Of a DNA stretch of 64,000 bases, positions 14,901 to 25,886 are shown piece by piece. The stretch is taken from NCBI GenBank assembly GCA_019843655.1, contig JACDQD010000011.1:6118604-6182603 (forward strand). The letters are read 5' to 3'. The DNA comes from Lethocerus indicus (lineage: Eukaryota > Arthropoda > Insecta > Hemiptera > Belostomatidae). Below the pieces are notes generated by a model that was not told the origin of the DNA, ran no database searches, and saw only the letters and a list, made by a program, of their open reading frames with translations. Each line of letters begins with the position of its first letter. The first letter of the stretch is position 1. Made by a program: the position numbers and the translations under genes.

Positions 14901-17900
14901 CCCCACTTGTTGCACGCCACGTCCCGCTTCCTGAGTTTTACAGCCGGTCGATACCGCCGACTTGCAAAGCCTTCGAATGAATTATAAATCGGAGACAAAT
15001 TGAAGAACAATTAGGAATGAACCAGAAATTGGTCCAAGTTGTTTGTAGTAGGGTTACTTTGCTAATAAGCGGTAGATCACAAGAAAGGTACAATGGTCTT
15101 CGTACTAACGCACGAAACTAAATTTCGTTGTAACAATCGTAAATTTGAACAGCCATAAAAAAGGATATGGGTTATTTCGCGCAAAAGTTGGTATCGTTGT
15201 CATACATAATATTTTTAATTTTCAATGATTAATAGACAAAAAATATATCATATTGAAGATAAACATCAATGCCTTACTCCCTTAGGTCCACCCTTATCCC
15301 TTATAACGATCGCTTGGTGGCAGCGTTAATTAGATATTTTGGACAATTTCATTTTCCTAGTCCGCTTAGAAATCACGAAGTAGAAAATAGATTTTTTTTT
15401 AAATAGAAGAAAGCGGAATAAAACCGCGAATAACAGAAATTATACTAACAATAACAATATTTGTTTCAGAAATTGATGCCAGAGGATTTCACGAGAGTGT
15501 GTTCGACGCTATTGGAGACTACTACCCCATTTGGCCGAAAAGATTGTCATTCAGGTAAGATTACTATGATAAATGGAGGGGCAATAAAACGCGTACCTCG
15601 GTATCCTGAACGTTGTACCGACAGTTTTACGTCTTGGAATAATAAACGGAAGTGTATTAATAAAAGAACGAGTTCAAATGTCTTTTCGAAATATTGTCCA
15701 ATATCTAGACTGAACACCAATGCTCTCTACCGAGCTGGGCTGTAACCATTTGCCAAAGGTAAGCCCCCTCCTGGGGGTTGCCAGAACTATTGGTTTAAAT
15801 AATTTCTATCGAAAATTAAAAGAATTGTGATATAAAAGTATGACTTTAAAATGTTTCAAATTAAATTTTTCTATAATTAAAAGGTACATTTATTTTAAAA
15901 TATTTCTTATGAACACTAGGAAAGTGATCATTTTTATATTTGTTATATAAATAAATAATTTTCCTGTTTTGATTATACAATTTATGTTTGATTCCTATCA
16001 TATCCTTGAAAATATAATATGAAAGATCACAGAAATGTAGTTGTAGTTATATTTCAATATATATTATATTCAAATTCTTAGTATACTTGAATTTTTCCTG
16101 TCTTAATATGATTTGCAACATTATCTATAAATATAACTGGTACTTTTAACATTATTGTAATTTTTAAATAAACTTAAATTTAATTTCGAATTAAATCATG
16201 ATGTGATCATGCTTAACAATGTCATCAGATACATACATTAATTAAAAAAAGTAATTTGTATTTTTATCTAGTTCAAAAATTATATTATTGGAATTACTAT
16301 TATACCATACTATTATATCAATGTTAACATACATATAGAAAACGTTAAAATAAGTACTAAAGGAAATTTTTAGTTTAATATTTTAAGCAAGTCTCTTGGC
16401 AAATATTAATTATTTCCAGTATATCTTTTATCAGTCCAAAATATTAAATTTTTGCTCATTCACAGAATTTAATATGCTATATTGAATCATGCTTTTATTA
16501 GAAAATGGTGCATGAAATCAGGTCCCAACCTTCTATTCGGGTGTGATAGATTACAGGATACAAGCAATTATGCACAAACAGGTAATGTCAGTCAAACAAT
16601 TATTGAATGATAACAAGCTGATATTTCATTCTTCATGTTGCATTTTAATGCCCAGTGTTCATTATTTTAAAAATAGTCTGCTTGAAGCGATATGTTTGCT
16701 GTCATGACTGTCCTTGTATGGATGTTTCATTTATTTGTACAGCAGACACTAGCTGTTTCAAATAGAAAGTAGCCATACAAAAAGAATATATATATAATCA
16801 AAGAAAAGAATATGATTTTTATGTCTAATTTCATTAAAACCACTCTACCCTCTATTTCTGATAACCTTTTCAAGTCTACTAGTTGTAATGCTAGAAAACT
16901 ACCAGTGGGCATACATATAGGCGTCATTCATTACTTTTATTATATCTATTTATGGATAGTTCGTTGTTGTAGGTTTCAAATTAAAATACAAATTGTTTTT
17001 CAGGAGCGGAAGCGCGACTAAGACTGGACTATTGAAGAGTGTTCTTCCCGGACTGGGCAGTGTGAGGCAAAAGCGAGACCTGAAGGTTTCTCTCGGAGAC
17101 GGCAAAGAGATCGCTATCGCAGAGAAGAAGGTTAATGAGAGCCAGGGAGTTGCCAAGGGGATAGGGGAGGACGTGGCATTGTCGGTGGCAAGAGCTATAG
17201 GCGACGAGCACAGGGCAATCGAGAAGAGGTCTGGACGCAGGCACGTCCGAGGCATGGAGATGGGCTCGGCGGGGTTTCACGGCGACACTTTCCACTCCGG
17301 CTTCGGCGATTTCGTGACCATGCGCCGCCGCAGGAGGACGGACGCCTTAAAGAAGAGGAACGCCAACAGCGAGCTCCTAGCAAAAATAGTGTTCGATCTC
17401 AAGGGGAAGCACGCGGCACACGAAGCGGCGGCGGCAGCCAAGAGGAGGCCCGAGATGGACTCGATGGGGTTCCACGGAGACACCTTCGGCGGTGGATTCG
17501 GCGACTTTGAGACGATGAAGAGGGACGGAGACGTCGAGGACGTCGGGAGGAGACTATTGGCCAGACTGGCGGAAGAGAAACAAGCGATGAGCAAACGCCG
17601 ACCGGAAATGGATTCGATGGGTTTCCACGGCGATACTTTCGGCAGTGGATTCGGAGAATTCGAGACCATGAGGAAGCGCCGCCCTGAGATGGACTCCATG
17701 GGATTCCACGGAGACACCTTCGGCGGTGGATTCGGCGATTTCGAAACAATGAAGAAAAGGCGACCCGAGATGGATTCTATGGGATTTCACGGAGATACCT
17801 TCGGAAGCGGCTTCGGGGATTTTGAAACGATGAAAAAGCGGAGGCCGGAAATGGATTCGATGGGATTTCATGGGGACACCTTCGGAGGAGGTTTTGGAGA

Positions 17901-18555
17901 TTTTGAAACTATGAAGAAAAGGCGACCCGAGATGGATTCTATGGGATTTCACGGGGACACGTTCGGTAGCGGCTTCGGTGATTTTGAAACCATGAAAAAG
18001 AGGCGCCCGGAGATGGACTCGATGGGATTCCACGGGGACACCTTCGGCAGCGGCTTCGGTGACTTCGAAACAATGAAGAAACGTCGTCCCGAAATGGACT
18101 CCATGGGATTCCACGGTGATACGTTCGGGAGCGGATTCGGGGACTTCGAAACAATGAAGAAAAGGAGACCGGAGATGGACTCGATGGGATTCCACGGTGA
18201 TACCTTCGGAGGTGGGTTCGGTGATTTTGAAACCATGAAGAAACGTCGCCCCGAAATGGATTCCATGGGATTCCACGGTGACACCTTCGGTAGCGGCTTT
18301 GGGGATTTTGAGACCATGAAAAAACGACGACCCGAGATGGACTCGATGGGTTTTCACGGGGACACCTTCGGGAGCGGCTTCGGAGACTTCGAAACCATGA
18401 AGAAGAGGAGGCCGGAAATGGATTCTTCCGGTTTCCACGGCGACACCTTTTCCCGCGGTTTCGGCGATTTTTACACCATGAAACGATCCAATCCTGCATC
18501 TGACAGCACCGACTGCTCGGGCGACTGCGGCATCAGACTCAAGCAGAGTCGTTAG
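1..18555 (+). CDS. Orcokinin-like multi-copy neuropeptide precursor gene (3' part; 5' end outside window)
   Basis: Proposed coding exons are 1-174 (partial), 15470-15554 and 17004-18555, stop TAG at 18553-18555. Phases agree at both junctions: exon 1 leaves one base (G) that completes GAA, and exon 2 leaves AG that completes AGG. The last exon encodes 13 copies of a peptide with core GFHGDTF, most reading PEMDSMGFHGDTFGSGFGDF followed by ETM, separated by KKRR, KRR or KR prohormone-cleavage sites. The core E-[M/I]-D-x-x-G-F-x-x-x-x-F resembles the orcokinin A core (EIDRSGF), and the second half GFGDF recalls orcomyotropin-type TGFGH. A secreted brain or gut peptide is inferred. No signal peptide is visible, so at least one exon lies upstream of the window. 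The orcokinin assignment rests on motif resemblance only; that this is a multi-copy neuropeptide precursor is nearly certain. Confidence 0.8.
4430..4455. repeat. (CT)n microsatellite
   Basis: About 13 uninterrupted CT units, followed by GTCGCCC. A simple repeat with no coding context. Confidence 0.95.
5929..5982. repeat. (TA)n microsatellite
   Basis: About 27 uninterrupted TA units, inside the long intron of the neuropeptide gene. Likely length-polymorphic. Confidence 0.95.
9698..10050. mobile_element. Foldback MITE with ~122-bp inverted arms and 10-bp target duplication
   Basis: The sequence TTCTGAGAGC occurs at 9698-9707 and again at 10041-10050, flanking the element at 9708-10040. The arm 9747-9868 is nearly the reverse complement of 9917-10040, with scattered mismatches, so the element folds into a long hairpin. 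The left end carries about 39 extra bases (from TTAACATACCTG) that are missing from the right end. The centre contains the small palindrome ACTTGTAC/GTACAAGT. There is no transposase. A 9-10 bp target duplication with long inverted ends is typical of Mutator-like (MULE) non-autonomous elements, but that assignment is an inference. A second partial copy at 13782 confirms a dispersed family. Confidence 0.8.
13782..13853 (+). mobile_element. Truncated second copy of the foldback MITE family
   Basis: About 72 bp beginning TTAACATACCTGTTCTGTGG matches the left end of the element at 9708 closely: TTAACATACCTGTT, TGTGGTCTGCGAG and GTTTCTGTCT are shared, and the final CTCTCGC is the same. Similarity begins at the same base in both copies, which supports 9708 as the true left boundary. 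The match stops after CTCTCGC, so this is a 5' fragment only. Confidence 0.75.
15470..15554 (+). CDS. Small exon with a divergent peptide copy of the orcokinin-like gene
   Basis: An 85-base exon between acceptor TTGTTTCAG and donor CAG|GTAAGA. In the frame that joins the last exon it reads (E)IDARGFHESVFDAIGD, then YYPIWPKR and LSF. This aligns residue for residue with the array peptide: EIDARGFHESVF against EMDSMGFHGDTF, both closing on a Lys-Arg cleavage site. EIDARGF is closer to the classical orcokinin core EIDRSGF than the array copies are. Its two trailing bases AG plus G at 17004 make Arg, in phase with the array exon. Splice sites, phase and homology together make this exon credible even though it is short. 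Confidence 0.7.
17004..18555 (+). CDS. Array exon of the orcokinin-like precursor: 13 peptide copies
   Basis: The exon begins after acceptor TTTTTCAG at 17003; no ATG start is needed. It encodes a spacer with RQKR and EKR cleavage sites, copy 1 (MEMGSAGFHGDTF, closing on RRRRR), an Ala-rich spacer, copy 2, a second spacer, then copies 3-13 with no spacers. Copies 2-12 share PEMDSMGF and vary mainly at one residue (GSGF or GGGF). Copy 3 has GEF for GDF. Copy 13 differs (DSSGF, SRGF, DFYTM) and is followed by a short tail with two cysteines (DCSGDCG). Cleavage at KKRR would release 23-residue peptides ending in Met without an amidation glycine. Codons differ between copies while the peptide is constant, a sign of purifying selection. 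Confidence 0.9.
17596..18486 (+). repeat. Coding minisatellite: 11 tandem 81-bp units
   Basis: Units begin at 17596, 17677, 17758, 17839, 17920, 18001, 18082, 18163, 18244, 18325 and 18406, each exactly 81 bp (27 codons) with no indel. Units differ mostly at synonymous positions. Units 5 (17758) and 7 (17920) share an almost identical first half (GGCGACCCGAGATGGATTCT), suggesting duplication of a two-unit block or local gene conversion. The same array produces long open frames on the opposite strand, which are by-products of the period being a multiple of three. Confidence 0.97.
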
Positions 18556-18717
18556 ATTACCCGTCGTCATTATGTAAATACGTCGAAAGAAAATGTGAAT
18601 TTCTCTTCCACGTGATATCATTTATAAATATATTTTATTTAAGAGAGATAAAAAAATGAAGTACAGGAGCATTTATAAGAAATCTGACGAGATAATTATT
18701 TTCCTTTCAAAATGATT

Positions 18718-18749
18718 AATAAAAATTAACTATTTATTTTCTGAATAAA
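18718..18749 (+). terminator. Poly(A) signals of the neuropeptide gene
   Basis: AATAAA occurs at 18718-18723 and 18744-18749, about 165-190 bases after the stop codon, in an AT-rich 3' flank. These are the first canonical hexamers downstream of the stop. Actual cleavage sites cannot be read from sequence alone. Confidence 0.45.
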
Positions 18750-21700
18750 ATAACGGTAATTCAGTTCCCTGTACCTGAATATGCTACGTCTTGCCCTAAA
18801 TTTAGTAGTATATAGCAGTAATGGATAGCATGACATTGATATGATGGTTATATATATATATATTATCGACCGTTAAAATAATAACTGTTGTTGCAAAATA
18901 TTATAGTTATTGGTTATTGATTACCTTTCGGTAATGGCATGGCGAAATTGAATCGTCTCCAGGTTTATTTCAATCCTTCCAATAATTATGTATAAAGTTC
19001 CTCTTATTACGACTCCCATGCAGTACATACGATTATACCTGCAAGAAGGTTAATGTTGCGGAATGGCGTAATTTCCTCGTATTAGTAGTGTAAGTGTTAA
19101 ATGGTGAATTTCTGAGTATTAATCATCAGATGTATGAGGACAATAAAATAATATGAAAACTGAAATGAAGCATTATGATTGACACATTGGTTCGGAAATA
19201 GTGGTTCAGAAATAATATCGCATGGAGGGGTTCTACGAAAAAATGGAACCAATCCCTACTAAGTTACTACTTAGTTGTGCATTATCTGCACCCTCTTATT
19301 TCACTAGCCCCACTCATTAATTAACTAACATGAAAGAAACAAATTTAGTTGACAAATGTAACACGACGGTTGTCTAATATTAATCATTATTTTTGTCTTC
19401 ATAATCTGTGAAATACACGAATTTCATTTTAAACCCCAGCTTCCTCCTTAGAGTTCACCCCAGAAGCGCCATGACTGCAATTTAAAAAATAATAACGGAA
19501 CTGTATGAACTTCGCGTTGCAAAAATGCAACAGGGGAGATTATTACCTTCATCAGGACACACACTGTTTGGCCATAGCTAAACAGAAAGCGCCGGTTGTC
19601 ATGACGACACAATAAAAGGGCCTTCTTCTCACCGAAGGAAGGGCATTTCTTATTTTCCATCCTTCAATATGCTCGGATGCCAAACGAAAACCGGGCTTAT
19701 TGCTCTCGGGCTAATCCCTGGGCCCTACTCCTCTCCTTCGCCTCGGGACTTACAGCGGCCTAAGCATCTTGAACTTCAAGTGACGGAGTTCGAAGAATTT
19801 CCGCGCCCAGTATGAAACATTCTCGCGACAATTTTCTACTTGAAAAACCGAGTTAGTACAAAATACATTAAAATTCACACGGGAATTTATATAAATTTGG
19901 GGACTACTAAGAACAAGCCCAGGATTTGGGAGTTGAACGAGGTTTTTTTTTAATATCCCATGGGTATTAAAAACAAAGATAAAAAATACTAAACTGACTC
20001 CATATTAGTTGAAGATAACGACTCCAGGCTGACCCAAGTCCAAAACTCTCCAAAGTGTTATACAAGTACACTTTAGAGTCGAAGAAGGGGGGCTTGGCGG
20101 CATGTTGCGCAACTTATTATTGTAATATAACTTAAAGAATGGGATAGAATCATTGAATGGTGGACTGGGAGCGGTCGGTTCCACGCTCATTGACGGGAGA
20201 GTGTCGCTTTCCTGCTCTGTCGCCCGGCGTGAGCGCTCATCACCCTCCGGGGGGGGCCTGGGACCCGACTTCCTCTTCCCTCATTTATCCCATCCTGCCT
20301 CCCCAATTCACATGACACAGGACACAGGCACGAACTTGCCACCTTGTAGTCGAGGTCGCAGTTACAGCCGGCGGAGGCAGCGTTGGAGGGCTCTCTCAAC
20401 TCTAAATAAAAATCAGAAATCTCTATCTACAAAATGTTCTCTTCTCTGTGGCACGTTTCCGCCACCTTCAGTGACATTCCGCCAATAATATAATGAGAAA
20501 CTGACGCAACAGGTCGGCTGTCATCGACGGCAGATTTCTCAACTTAATAGCATTAAAACGTAACATATTTTCTATCCTAAAATATTCTCTTGGCGATATT
20601 CAACCCATGTACTTTTTTAATACAGCTTTTTATTTATTCTTTACTCTTTTACTTTTGTTCTTTTTCTTTTCTATAATAAGGCCACCAGACATTAACCACA
20701 AGCACTTGATATCAAATTTCAAATTTACTTAAACCACACGCGTATTACAGCTTGTAAGCCTAACAACAGTTTTATATTAATAGAAAAATGAACAAGATAA
20801 TAAAACTGGAAAGTGATAGATTGCCTGTCAAGTTTATCAATGTTTACGGAACTATTTTACCCGTAGTAAATTCGCATTAAACAAAACATAGATAACAGAT
20901 TTTCCATCATCTAAAATATTCTCTCGACGCGAATGCTTAGCTATGTAACTCAAGGACACGTTATAAATTTCGCTTCCTAAAGGACTGCGGGTGCTGGTAA
21001 GTCTGTACATAAGGTCGCCACCCCCAATGCCAGTAGCTAAATGCCAATATGTACTATGAACAGGCCCTGGTTGAGGAACAATTGATTTAGGAGTTGAACT
21101 TAGTTCCCGGTGACACTCTAACTTTTCATTCAATTACAACATATGAGCCTTATCATTGAAATATAGTAGGGCCCAGAGAGAAACGTTGTGGATCAAAGTT
21201 TGAAAACTTCATTCTCATGCTAAGAACACAAAAGAAGAGCTAAATTATTCTACTTCACTAAACCGCTAGCCTAGTCATTATATCTTCAAAACAAATCGGG
21301 AAAGGTCAATAAAAAATCCGATGGCGGTAATAACTCATACAGACCGCTCTACGTTAGTTTAATCTCATTAACGAATATCATAAATATCTACTTTGTTCCG
21401 AAACGATGTCTAAAAGCAAATGAAGTTCGTGAGGGCAAACAGTCAACGTTACAGAGAGTCAAAAGTAGAAACAAATATATCATCTCATTGATCAGTCCTC
21501 TTTTACTCCCATGAAAGTGGCACTATTCGCTGACTTTAATATCCAGAATAAATACATTATACAAATAGACAGGGTTCCAGCTTGTATCTGGACGAACGAG
21601 TAATGAATTAATACATTACATTCGCCTCGTAAAAGGCGTAAATAGTCTACGGCAGTAATGGCTTGGCCTACTTTCACTTCCAGATCTCATAAGCGACATT

Positions 21701-24700
21701 TTCCTTATGCAACTTTTCTGAAGTACTCGGTCGTTTTCAGCGATGTAGTTAAATTGCGGAAAACGTTAATTACATTGTTTCTGTTATTGGTAGTCGAAGT
21801 TGTTTCATACGTTGAACGTTTCAGATTTCAATTTATCCGACATCTAATTTCTTCCTTCAATATAACGACATAATATTGTAATTGTTACACTTTTCACGGA
21901 GTACGGAGTGTATTACTGCCAAATAGCGAAGGTCAAAACCGCTGTTGTTTTTTTATAGAATCTTATAAATTAGTTTCGTGTTTGTATTATTTATTAAGCT
22001 TATTCGATTGGGATAAACTTTCGATGTTCAACGCAATGTTTGGATCAATTTTGAGCGTATAATTAGGGACGCGAATAATCCAATATAAATGTGAGCGTTG
22101 ATGATGCTACGCGGAAGTTTTGCGAGATGAGATTCTGATGGGTCAAATTACCTTCGAGCTAACGCCGGTAAGATCACCCCCCATCTGTACCTATTTACCC
22201 GGCACTCACTATCGAAATCCTTTAAAATAATTGTCACCTCTATTAATAGAATAGAAAGATAATATAATTAAAGCAAAAATATATTATAATTATATTACTT
22301 GTTGGGGTGCCCTCATCCCTATAAAGGTTTGGAATATCATCGTCATAATCGGTCCCACCCTAGTATTGTGTAGCCGCTAGTTAGAACTATCACTTTATTG
22401 TTACTGACCCGAATGAATCATGAATTTTGATGTGGACTTCATGAAATTGAGAAGTGTATACTATTTATGTTACGGCTATCTTAATTTCAGTATCGTTTTT
22501 TCCCTTGTATTATTCGATTCCGACTAGCTCGGGTTTGGAACCAGACCGAGACCATATTCGTTTCAATCAACTATCGATTTTAATTAATCAGATGTTGAGG
22601 CAAAAGGCAACAGAGATCTGTAAGGAAAAACAAAAAGAAGGAAAATTAATTCCTCGGGGGAGTTTCCGATTTCGTTGGGAAGCTGGGCCGCTCCCCAGGG
22701 CTTTGTCAGCGAAAGGCTCTCTTGCGCCTGTCACACCCGCGCTTGATCCGTTCTTTGGGACTCCTTCGAGGAGGGACAATGAACCGCGAGCGATATAAGG
22801 AGTAAAGCAATCATAATTTGTCAGCACAAGGAAATTGTCAGGCTTTTGAATTCCGAATCCGAGTGGAAGAAAGAAGGAGAGGAAGCGGCGACAAAAGCGG
22901 TGTTTTCCCGTCGCGGGTTCCCAAGTCATTAAACTGCGCTCATATCGCGTTTTTAAACTGAAATGTGATAGATTGCGTGCCACGTTTACCGATGTTGCTT
23001 ATTACCTAAAACACAGTTAGATTTTTATGGAACTATTACTTGAATTTATTTTTAAACTTAGCTTGAACATTTCTAAGCTTACGATTTGGGTGTATGAAAA
23101 AAAGAAAGGATACGGTTAGCAGGAAATTGAAAAAGAAAATGTGAATTAAAGCCGGGTCTGGAAAATTCGGTCGCTTCAATAACCGGCGAGGAAAATTGGA
23201 TTTGTTGACAGTGCCCGCTTGTCAACCGGCGTCAGTTCGGATTAAGCTCAATATTTGAGGTCAACCCACGGACCGTAACTCTTCTTCTAGAGGGGCGCGT
23301 GGGCGCGCAATATTGTCGTTTTCAATGAGGACGTACGCCTGAAACTGTTGTATCACTCAGGTACGTTGTGTATTATGAAAGTGCGTAGGGGGTTCAGAAA
23401 TCTCCCGGAAAATGTCTATTAAATTAGGGCGGAACGAACCTGATATTATTAAGGCCGACTCAGATGTTTATGCATCAAACTAAACCACTCTTTATGAATC
23501 AACCTGGCTGGGAGAACATGGCAGACGACAATCGCTCATTCGGACAATATCACTTACTGCTTTAATAATAAAATAAACGGATTCTCTATTTTAATGTAAT
23601 TATGGCATGAACAATTTTCTATTTTCCTGAGGTTTAACGAGCTGCGGTATATCATTAAGCTCGAAAATTAGTCATTTCACCACCAATGAAGCTTCTTGGA
23701 CAGATTTTCCTATTGAAATGTTAATGCAACATTTTTGATTAATAAATTATTCCAAATAATAAAATCCTGTAGTTTAAAATAGTTGAGTTAATAGGGGCAG
23801 ATGGATCGGAGATGGGTATGCAAACAATGGTCTAATGATGCAACAACACAAGCGAAAGTCATGGGACTATCTAGGTCATTCTTTGTAGATCTCCTAGAGA
23901 AAGGAGAGTTGGATTTTAATATTGTTAAACAATCTTTCTCTGAATGTTGTATTCACCATTGATTGTAACAATTGGACGAGCCTCACTGGTCTAAAATCGA
24001 TCGATAGTACTATTCGAGCAATCGACATTTTTGGGAGTACACGAGGGTTTGGAATAGTGTCCTTCGATCCCATGCTAGACGGTTTTAGCTTTAGCTGATG
24101 ATGCAAGCGACTGCAAAAAGAACGTCCCAAGTTTATACCGCAGGAAAAAATGTCCCGACTTTTATTGGCAACAAACTAGGGCAGCGAAGGACCTCCAATG
24201 CGACTTTATTAAGCCCTTTCTGCTACGCCAATTGGTGTTTGACCCGACCGCCCGACAGACGGTGACAGAAGGGGCTTTGTAGGTCAGTAATTGTTGGGCG
24301 CTAACTCGGAAGAGACGGATGATGGTACACCGACAAACTGTAATTGATGCGGGGACGCGGTGAGCCCGTGGGGCCATTCCCCTCCTCCGCCCCCCACCGC
24401 CACCACCATAATACCCTTCCATTATACGATAGGTACTCTCAGCCCACTGTAAACAGCCGATGAAGCATCCGCCCGTTCAGCCGGCCTAAGTACTACATTA
24501 AACATGTTCCCAGCCTCGGGGGAGGCAACGCCGCACCGATCTTTTCCCCCCCATCCGAAATGAATTCTAGCCTAAATACAAAAGAAGCGGAATAATTGCA
24601 ATAGTTATAAAATACAAAAAGGAATCACGCCGTTTAATTGACAACATGCTCAAATACATTAATCGAAGGGATTCAATTAACCATCTGAGCTCCGCCGGTA

Positions 24701-25503
24701 GCCTCTCAAAACTCAATTTTTTTCTTATCACTGTCCTACTCTTATTAAACATGAGTATATCACCTTGGGCCGCCCATATCTGCAGTTTATCACAGAAATT
24801 AATTTCAATGAGTGTTCCCTAACGGTACTCATCTAAAATACCATCATGTCCTCTGCCACCTTCTGCCTCGTCCCGCTTATCCGCCCCTAAGCTAAAACGA
24901 TTAAGAGGTGCCCCCAATGTCAGTATAGCATTCGGTTGTAGCTGAGTATTATAGATGCTATGAAATAATTCGAAACTCAGGGTACGACGCGTTTAGGACC
25001 ATCACTAATTAACGATCTCATTTATACCCGAGATCGGGGATCGGCGTTCTTCACGAACCTAAGATCTATTCTCCAAATATGGAAATATTCCAATACAATC
25101 GTTGGTCAAATGTCTTACTCTTTAATGGAAAGAGTAGGAGAAAATTCTTAACATTAAATGGGAAATAGATTTTCGGTGTTTAGAAATACAAGGTAGAAAA
25201 TAATTAATTCATCTCTTAATTATAAGGCTCTGTTATATATAGTTAATAAACATTATCCCCGTCCACTAGATCATCTCTGGGGCCGCAAAGAGATGCATTG
25301 GAGATCTCAAATTGTAATTGATTTTTAATAAATAACTCCGTTAAAACTATTTTCAACTAGAATGCGATTAGCTGGTCCGGGGTGGTAGGAAGCGTGAGGT
25401 TGGAAGGAAGGCGACGAAGGTGGAGGCGCAGGACGAATCGATAGGGGAAGGGAGGAAAGGGGCCGCAGCAACAGGTCCCATCCCCTCCAGTGTGAGCCGC
25501 GCG
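18750..25503. other. Intergenic stretch without recognised genes
   Basis: Mostly AT-rich, with GC-richer patches near 20160-20400, 22650-22800 and 24340-24420. Open frames inside those patches, such as 20153-20488 plus and 22588-22983 minus, show no family motif and no convincing exon boundaries. No tRNA gene or transposase was recognised. Confidence 0.5.
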
Positions 25504-25547
25504 ATGTCCGCCAACAGGCTCCCCTCCGACACGCCTCCACCACGCAA
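25504..25547 (+). CDS. Candidate first coding exon A of the glutamate transporter
   Basis: An ATG in a GC-rich island is followed by 14 codons (MSANRLPSDTPPPR plus two bases) and a consensus donor, AA|GTAAGT. The two left-over bases join the first base of the exon at 34825 to make Lys in the frame TEVAQAEEERKETGG, which then leads in phase into the transporter's first membrane segment. The frame is also open well upstream of this ATG. Such ATG-plus-donor combinations arise by chance several times in 16 kb and the phase match has odds of one in three, so this is only a candidate. Exon B at 25837 is a competing choice. Confidence 0.3.
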
Positions 25548-25836
25548 GTAAGTACCGCTACTACTGGACCGCTCAATTTGGTTTTCATCAACCGGGCCTA
25601 GTTTAATCGACTCGCGTCCCCCGTCCGTTTATAACCAGCTTATTGGTCGGGATTGTGCCGATTAGAATATTGAAATTTATGACTGCCGGTCTGATGAGCC
25701 GTCGTCCTCCGACCCGACTCCACTCCTCCTGCGGATTCGCTGGAACGGAAAAGGGAAACTAATCGGCGCCCTTCTCGTTTCTGTTTGTTGTTTTACGGGT
25801 TCGATCGACGCCAAAAAGCCACTCGCAAAAATTCAA

Positions 25837-25886
25837 ATGTCCGAAACGTATAGCATTGAGTCGTCGACCAACAACGTGCATCAAGT
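25837..25886 (+). CDS. Candidate first coding exon B of the glutamate transporter
   Basis: ATG with context CAAATG, then MSETYSIESSTNNVHQ, ending in two bases at donor GT|GTGAGT. It has the same phase as candidate exon A and would make Val at the junction with the exon at 34825. It lies 290 bp downstream of exon A. It could be an alternative first exon or chance. Confidence 0.22.

Larger units (their letters stand above)
175..15469 (+). other. Long putative intron of the neuropeptide gene; no gene seen
   Basis: No convincing coding exon was found on either strand. Short open frames here (for example 7140-7550 minus and 14180-14593 plus) have AT-driven composition and no recognisable protein motif. 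The stretch contains an 11-base C run at 765-775, a (CT)13 at 4430-4455, a (TA)27 at 5929-5982, a foldback MITE at 9708-10040 and a fragment of the same family at 13782-13853. Alternative orcokinin exons could be hidden here, since insect orcokinin genes are known to be alternatively spliced, but none was identified. Confidence 0.4.

Noticed and set aside
17596..18486. Regular repeats considered as a CRISPR array
   Set aside because: Units are contiguous coding repeats with no unique spacers, in a eukaryotic genome.
17554..18621. Long minus-strand open frame (355 codons) and several others opposite the peptide array
   Set aside because: They arise because the 81-bp unit is a multiple of three and lacks stops on the complement. 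They have no independent family features and no start or splice context.
20153..20488. 111-codon plus-strand frame in a GC-rich patch
   Set aside because: Low-complexity Ser/Arg/Pro composition, no domain, and no flanking exon that fits.
22588..22983. 131-codon minus-strand frame overlapping a plus-strand frame
   Set aside because: A GC-rich patch is open on both strands. No family similarity was recognised and no exon boundaries were convincing.
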